Shown: positions 62,336 through 64,000 of the stretch, in pieces
Position numbering within the stretch: the stretch's first letter is position 1
Layout: the number at the start of each line of letters is the position of its first letter
Origin: Paenisporosarcina sp. FSL H8-0542
GTDB taxonomy: Bacteria; Bacillota; Bacilli; Bacillales_A; Planococcaceae
Assembly (NCBI RefSeq): GCF_038632915.1
Contig: NZ_CP152050.1
Span: forward strand, 3,471,501-3,535,500
Direction: 5' to 3'
DNA length: 64,000 bases
Program-made: the position numbers and the translations under genes
Notes under the pieces: model-generated
What the model saw: only the letters and a program-made list of their open reading frames with translations
Told to the model about the DNA's origin: nothing
The model's database searches: none

Positions 62336-63532
62336 TTATTTAATTTCCTTTACATCTTCTAGGTAGGAATTAGTTACTGTACCCGTATGCTGAAGTTTCA
62401 CATCAACTTTAACGTTCGCTGACAACTCAGAAAATCCTTCATCCCTCCACTGCCTTTTAATCTTTTTCCATTCTTTCGGATTGGATCGATGAATGGCTTC
62501 ACCAAATCCAAATATGTCTGATTCATATTGTTTTTGTACCGATTCAATGGTCTGATTAATGGTATCTTCCATTTTTTTTTCCGTAATTTTCTCTAGCTCA
62601 GCAAATGTTTTTGGTTCACTAAGATTAATTGGACATTCTACATCCCCTACATTTCCTTTTACTTTAATATTGACGTCTACTTCGGGTTTTCCTTTATTCA
62701 TTTTACCTTTAACGTCAGATTTTAACTGAATGATTTCTATAGAAATTTTTCCTTCTTTAGGACAAGATATTACACTTACTGTATTTTTCACTGAGTTGGT
62801 GATGTCATTATATCCTCTGCTTTCCTCTTCAGTTAACCAGCCCAACAGTTTATCTTTTTTAAACACAGCTAATTCATCATATATAATTCGCGCTTCAGGA
62901 GTAATTGATTCTACATTCTGTTTGCTTGTTCCTATTTCTTGGTTCCCTGTTACTAGAATCCCCGTTAATACCGCTTCTTTTCCTTCATTTGTTAGATCTG
63001 TTATCAGCTCATCTAATATAATGCCGTTCGTTGCGGCCCAGGCAGTTTCTGACGTTTTAAGCGTGTTAAACATTTTATTAGCGGGTATGGCTTCAAGAGT
63101 TGTTGTGACATTTAGTATCTCTTCCGCGGTCACATCCTTAGCAATAACAACATAAAAATCAGATCGAAGTTCCCAATCTCTTGACAGTAACTCTAAGGAT
63201 TCGCCTATACCTTCTTCAGCTAAATCCTCACCGATCACAAGCATTCGAAGATGACCAGGATATATTTTTCGTGGCGAGTTCTTTGTCATTTTTCGAAGAG
63301 CTTCATATACCGTTTCCCCTTTCGCCTGAAACAGGGTTACCGGTGAACGCCCAGTACTTGCTTTCGCTGATATTTCAGAAGGTACAACCACTTGAGCAGT
63401 TACTTGGTATTCATCTTCTACTTTATCGATGCCTAATGCTAATGTAATGCCAAGCTCATTTAATTCCCTCCGGTCCCAACACCCCGTAAGAAAGAGGCTG
63501 AGAATCAGCAGTACAAACATGCACTTTTTCAT
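62336..63532 (-). CDS. Germinant receptor subunit C lipoprotein (GerAC family)
   Basis: 398 residues. The signal peptide ends with lipobox LTGC (Cys18), followed by WDRRELNELGITLALGIDKV, the classic GerAC start. The rest is the three-domain GerAC fold with SPRKIYPGHLRMLVIGEDLA and GFGEAIHRSNPKEWKKIKRQ. The protein is lipid-anchored in the spore inner membrane and pairs with subunits A and B. It follows the A gene by three bases. Confidence 0.93.
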   Translation of the reverse strand: MKKCMFVLLILSLFLTGCWDRRELNELGITLALGIDKVEDEYQVTAQVVVPSEISAKASTGRSPVTLFQAKGETVYEALRKMTKNSPRKIYPGHLRMLVIGEDLAEEGIGESLELLSRDWELRSDFYVVIAKDVTAEEILNVTTTLEAIPANKMFNTLKTSETAWAATNGIILDELITDLTNEGKEAVLTGILVTGNQEIGTSKQNVESITPEARIIYDELAVFKKDKLLGWLTEEESRGYNDITNSVKNTVSVISCPKEGKISIEIIQLKSDVKGKMNKGKPEVDVNIKVKGNVGDVECPINLSEPKTFAELEKITEKKMEDTINQTIESVQKQYESDIFGFGEAIHRSNPKEWKKIKRQWRDEGFSELSANVKVDVKLQHTGTVTNSYLEDVKEIK

Positions 63533-63535
63533 CGT

Positions 63536-64000
63536 TTACTCCCTTTCATACTCCTCATTTTTTGTTGGTTGTGGTTTTGCAGAGGCGGAATCTTTTTGAC
63601 GAGTCATATTTTGTTGATTGATTAGGCGAGGTCGAGTAAACATTTTCCATTTAGGCAAACGAATAAACGTGTCCTTTTGATCGGAAATATTAAATGGAGC
63701 TAATGGAGACATATATGGTATGCCAAAAGAACGTAAACTGCATAAATGCAGAATAAGAGCAATTAAACCTATCGTAATTCCAAACAAACCGAACGATGCT
63801 GCGATTGCCATAAATACAAAGCGCAACATCCTGACAGCGATAGCCAAGTCATAAGTAGGGGAAACAAAACTTGAAATGGCTGTTATTGAAACTACGATGA
63901 CCATCGCAGCAGAAATTATGCCTGCTTCAACGGCTGCTGTTCCAATAACAAATGCCCCTACTATAGACATGGCTGCACCGATGTTTCTAGGCATTCTTAT
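63536..64000 (-). CDS. Germinant receptor subunit A (GerAA family), C-terminal part
   Basis: The reading frame is open to the window edge, so the start is missing. The visible ~155 residues contain the last membrane helices (RNIGAAMSIVGAFVIGTAAV; LRFVFMAIAASFGLFGITIG) and the conserved RSFGIPYMSPLAP before a basic, Pro/Gln-rich tail. GerAA is the integral subunit that forms the receptor's ion channel-like core. First gene seen of the A-C-D-B-B operon. Confidence 0.92.
   Translation of the reverse strand: MRMPRNIGAAMSIVGAFVIGTAAVEAGIISAAMVIVVSITAISSFVSPTYDLAIAVRMLRFVFMAIAASFGLFGITIGLIALILHLCSLRSFGIPYMSPLAPFNISDQKDTFIRLPKWKMFTRPRLINQQNMTRQKDSASAKPQPTKNEEYERE

Overview
The window reads as chromosomal DNA of a low-GC, endospore-forming member of the Bacillales (Bacillus sensu lato or a Planococcaceae/Caryophanaceae relative). 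The evidence is the gene set: coat proteins of the CotB, CotD and CotF families, a gamma-type SASP, a BclA-like collagen protein, a GerA-type germination operon, FosB, KimA behind a c-di-AMP riboswitch, SwrC/YerO, RNase J, strong AGGAGG ribosome binding sites and many classical hairpin-T terminators. No rRNA, tRNA, CRISPR array or prophage was seen. Species cannot be fixed from the sequence alone.

Layout. Positions 1-20,000 are an accessory, repeat-rich zone: small genes of unknown function, an IS110-family element (about 1693-3450), a flavin monooxygenase, a HupE/UreJ-like membrane protein, a large secreted modular phosphoesterase with a broken dockerin-like tail, a TPR regulator/DUF1963 fusion split by a stop codon, a 1169-residue subtilisin-like protease, a PhzF protein and a zinc phospholipase-like protein. 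This zone is peppered with an imperfect palindrome (core CTAACCTGCCCCGTTAG); I find about nine copies between 0.65 and 19.6 kb and none later. The IS110 element sits inside one copy, and its own noncoding flank contains a near-match to the target, which is what a bridge-RNA-guided element would show.

20,300-26,300 holds NUDIX enzymes (one decayed), a fosB operon and an aldehyde dehydrogenase/DUF779 pair. 26,600-29,800 is a collagen-like spore-surface gene. 30,190-33,510 is a ba3-type cytochrome oxidase operon (subunits IIa, II, I) with an Fnr gene carrying a Cys cluster and a perfect TGTGA-N6-TCACA site between them. 33,600-49,500 carries rluF, cupins, an MFS exporter, cotD, a decayed amino-acid ABC transporter, a LysM-3D protein, a flavin reductase, kimA with its riboswitch, cotF, swrC/yerO and a cupin/HD-GYP protein. 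49,600-57,500 mixes small secreted and membrane proteins, a sugar-nucleotide epimerase with a dead glycosyltransferase beside it, an RNA methyltransferase-like gene, a SASP and its dead paralogue, and two CotB-type coat genes flanking a dead ArsB-type permease. The window ends with RNase J and a germinant-receptor operon (A, C, D-like, B, B) that runs off the right edge.

Two themes recur. One is spore biology (coat, exosporium-like surface, SASP, germination). The other is gene decay: at least nine genes are visibly broken (NUDIX, two YciI-like, SRPBCC, ECF sigma, ABC permease, PelF-like glycosyltransferase, ArsB-like, SASP paralogue), in addition to the interrupted regulator/DUF1963 reading frame.
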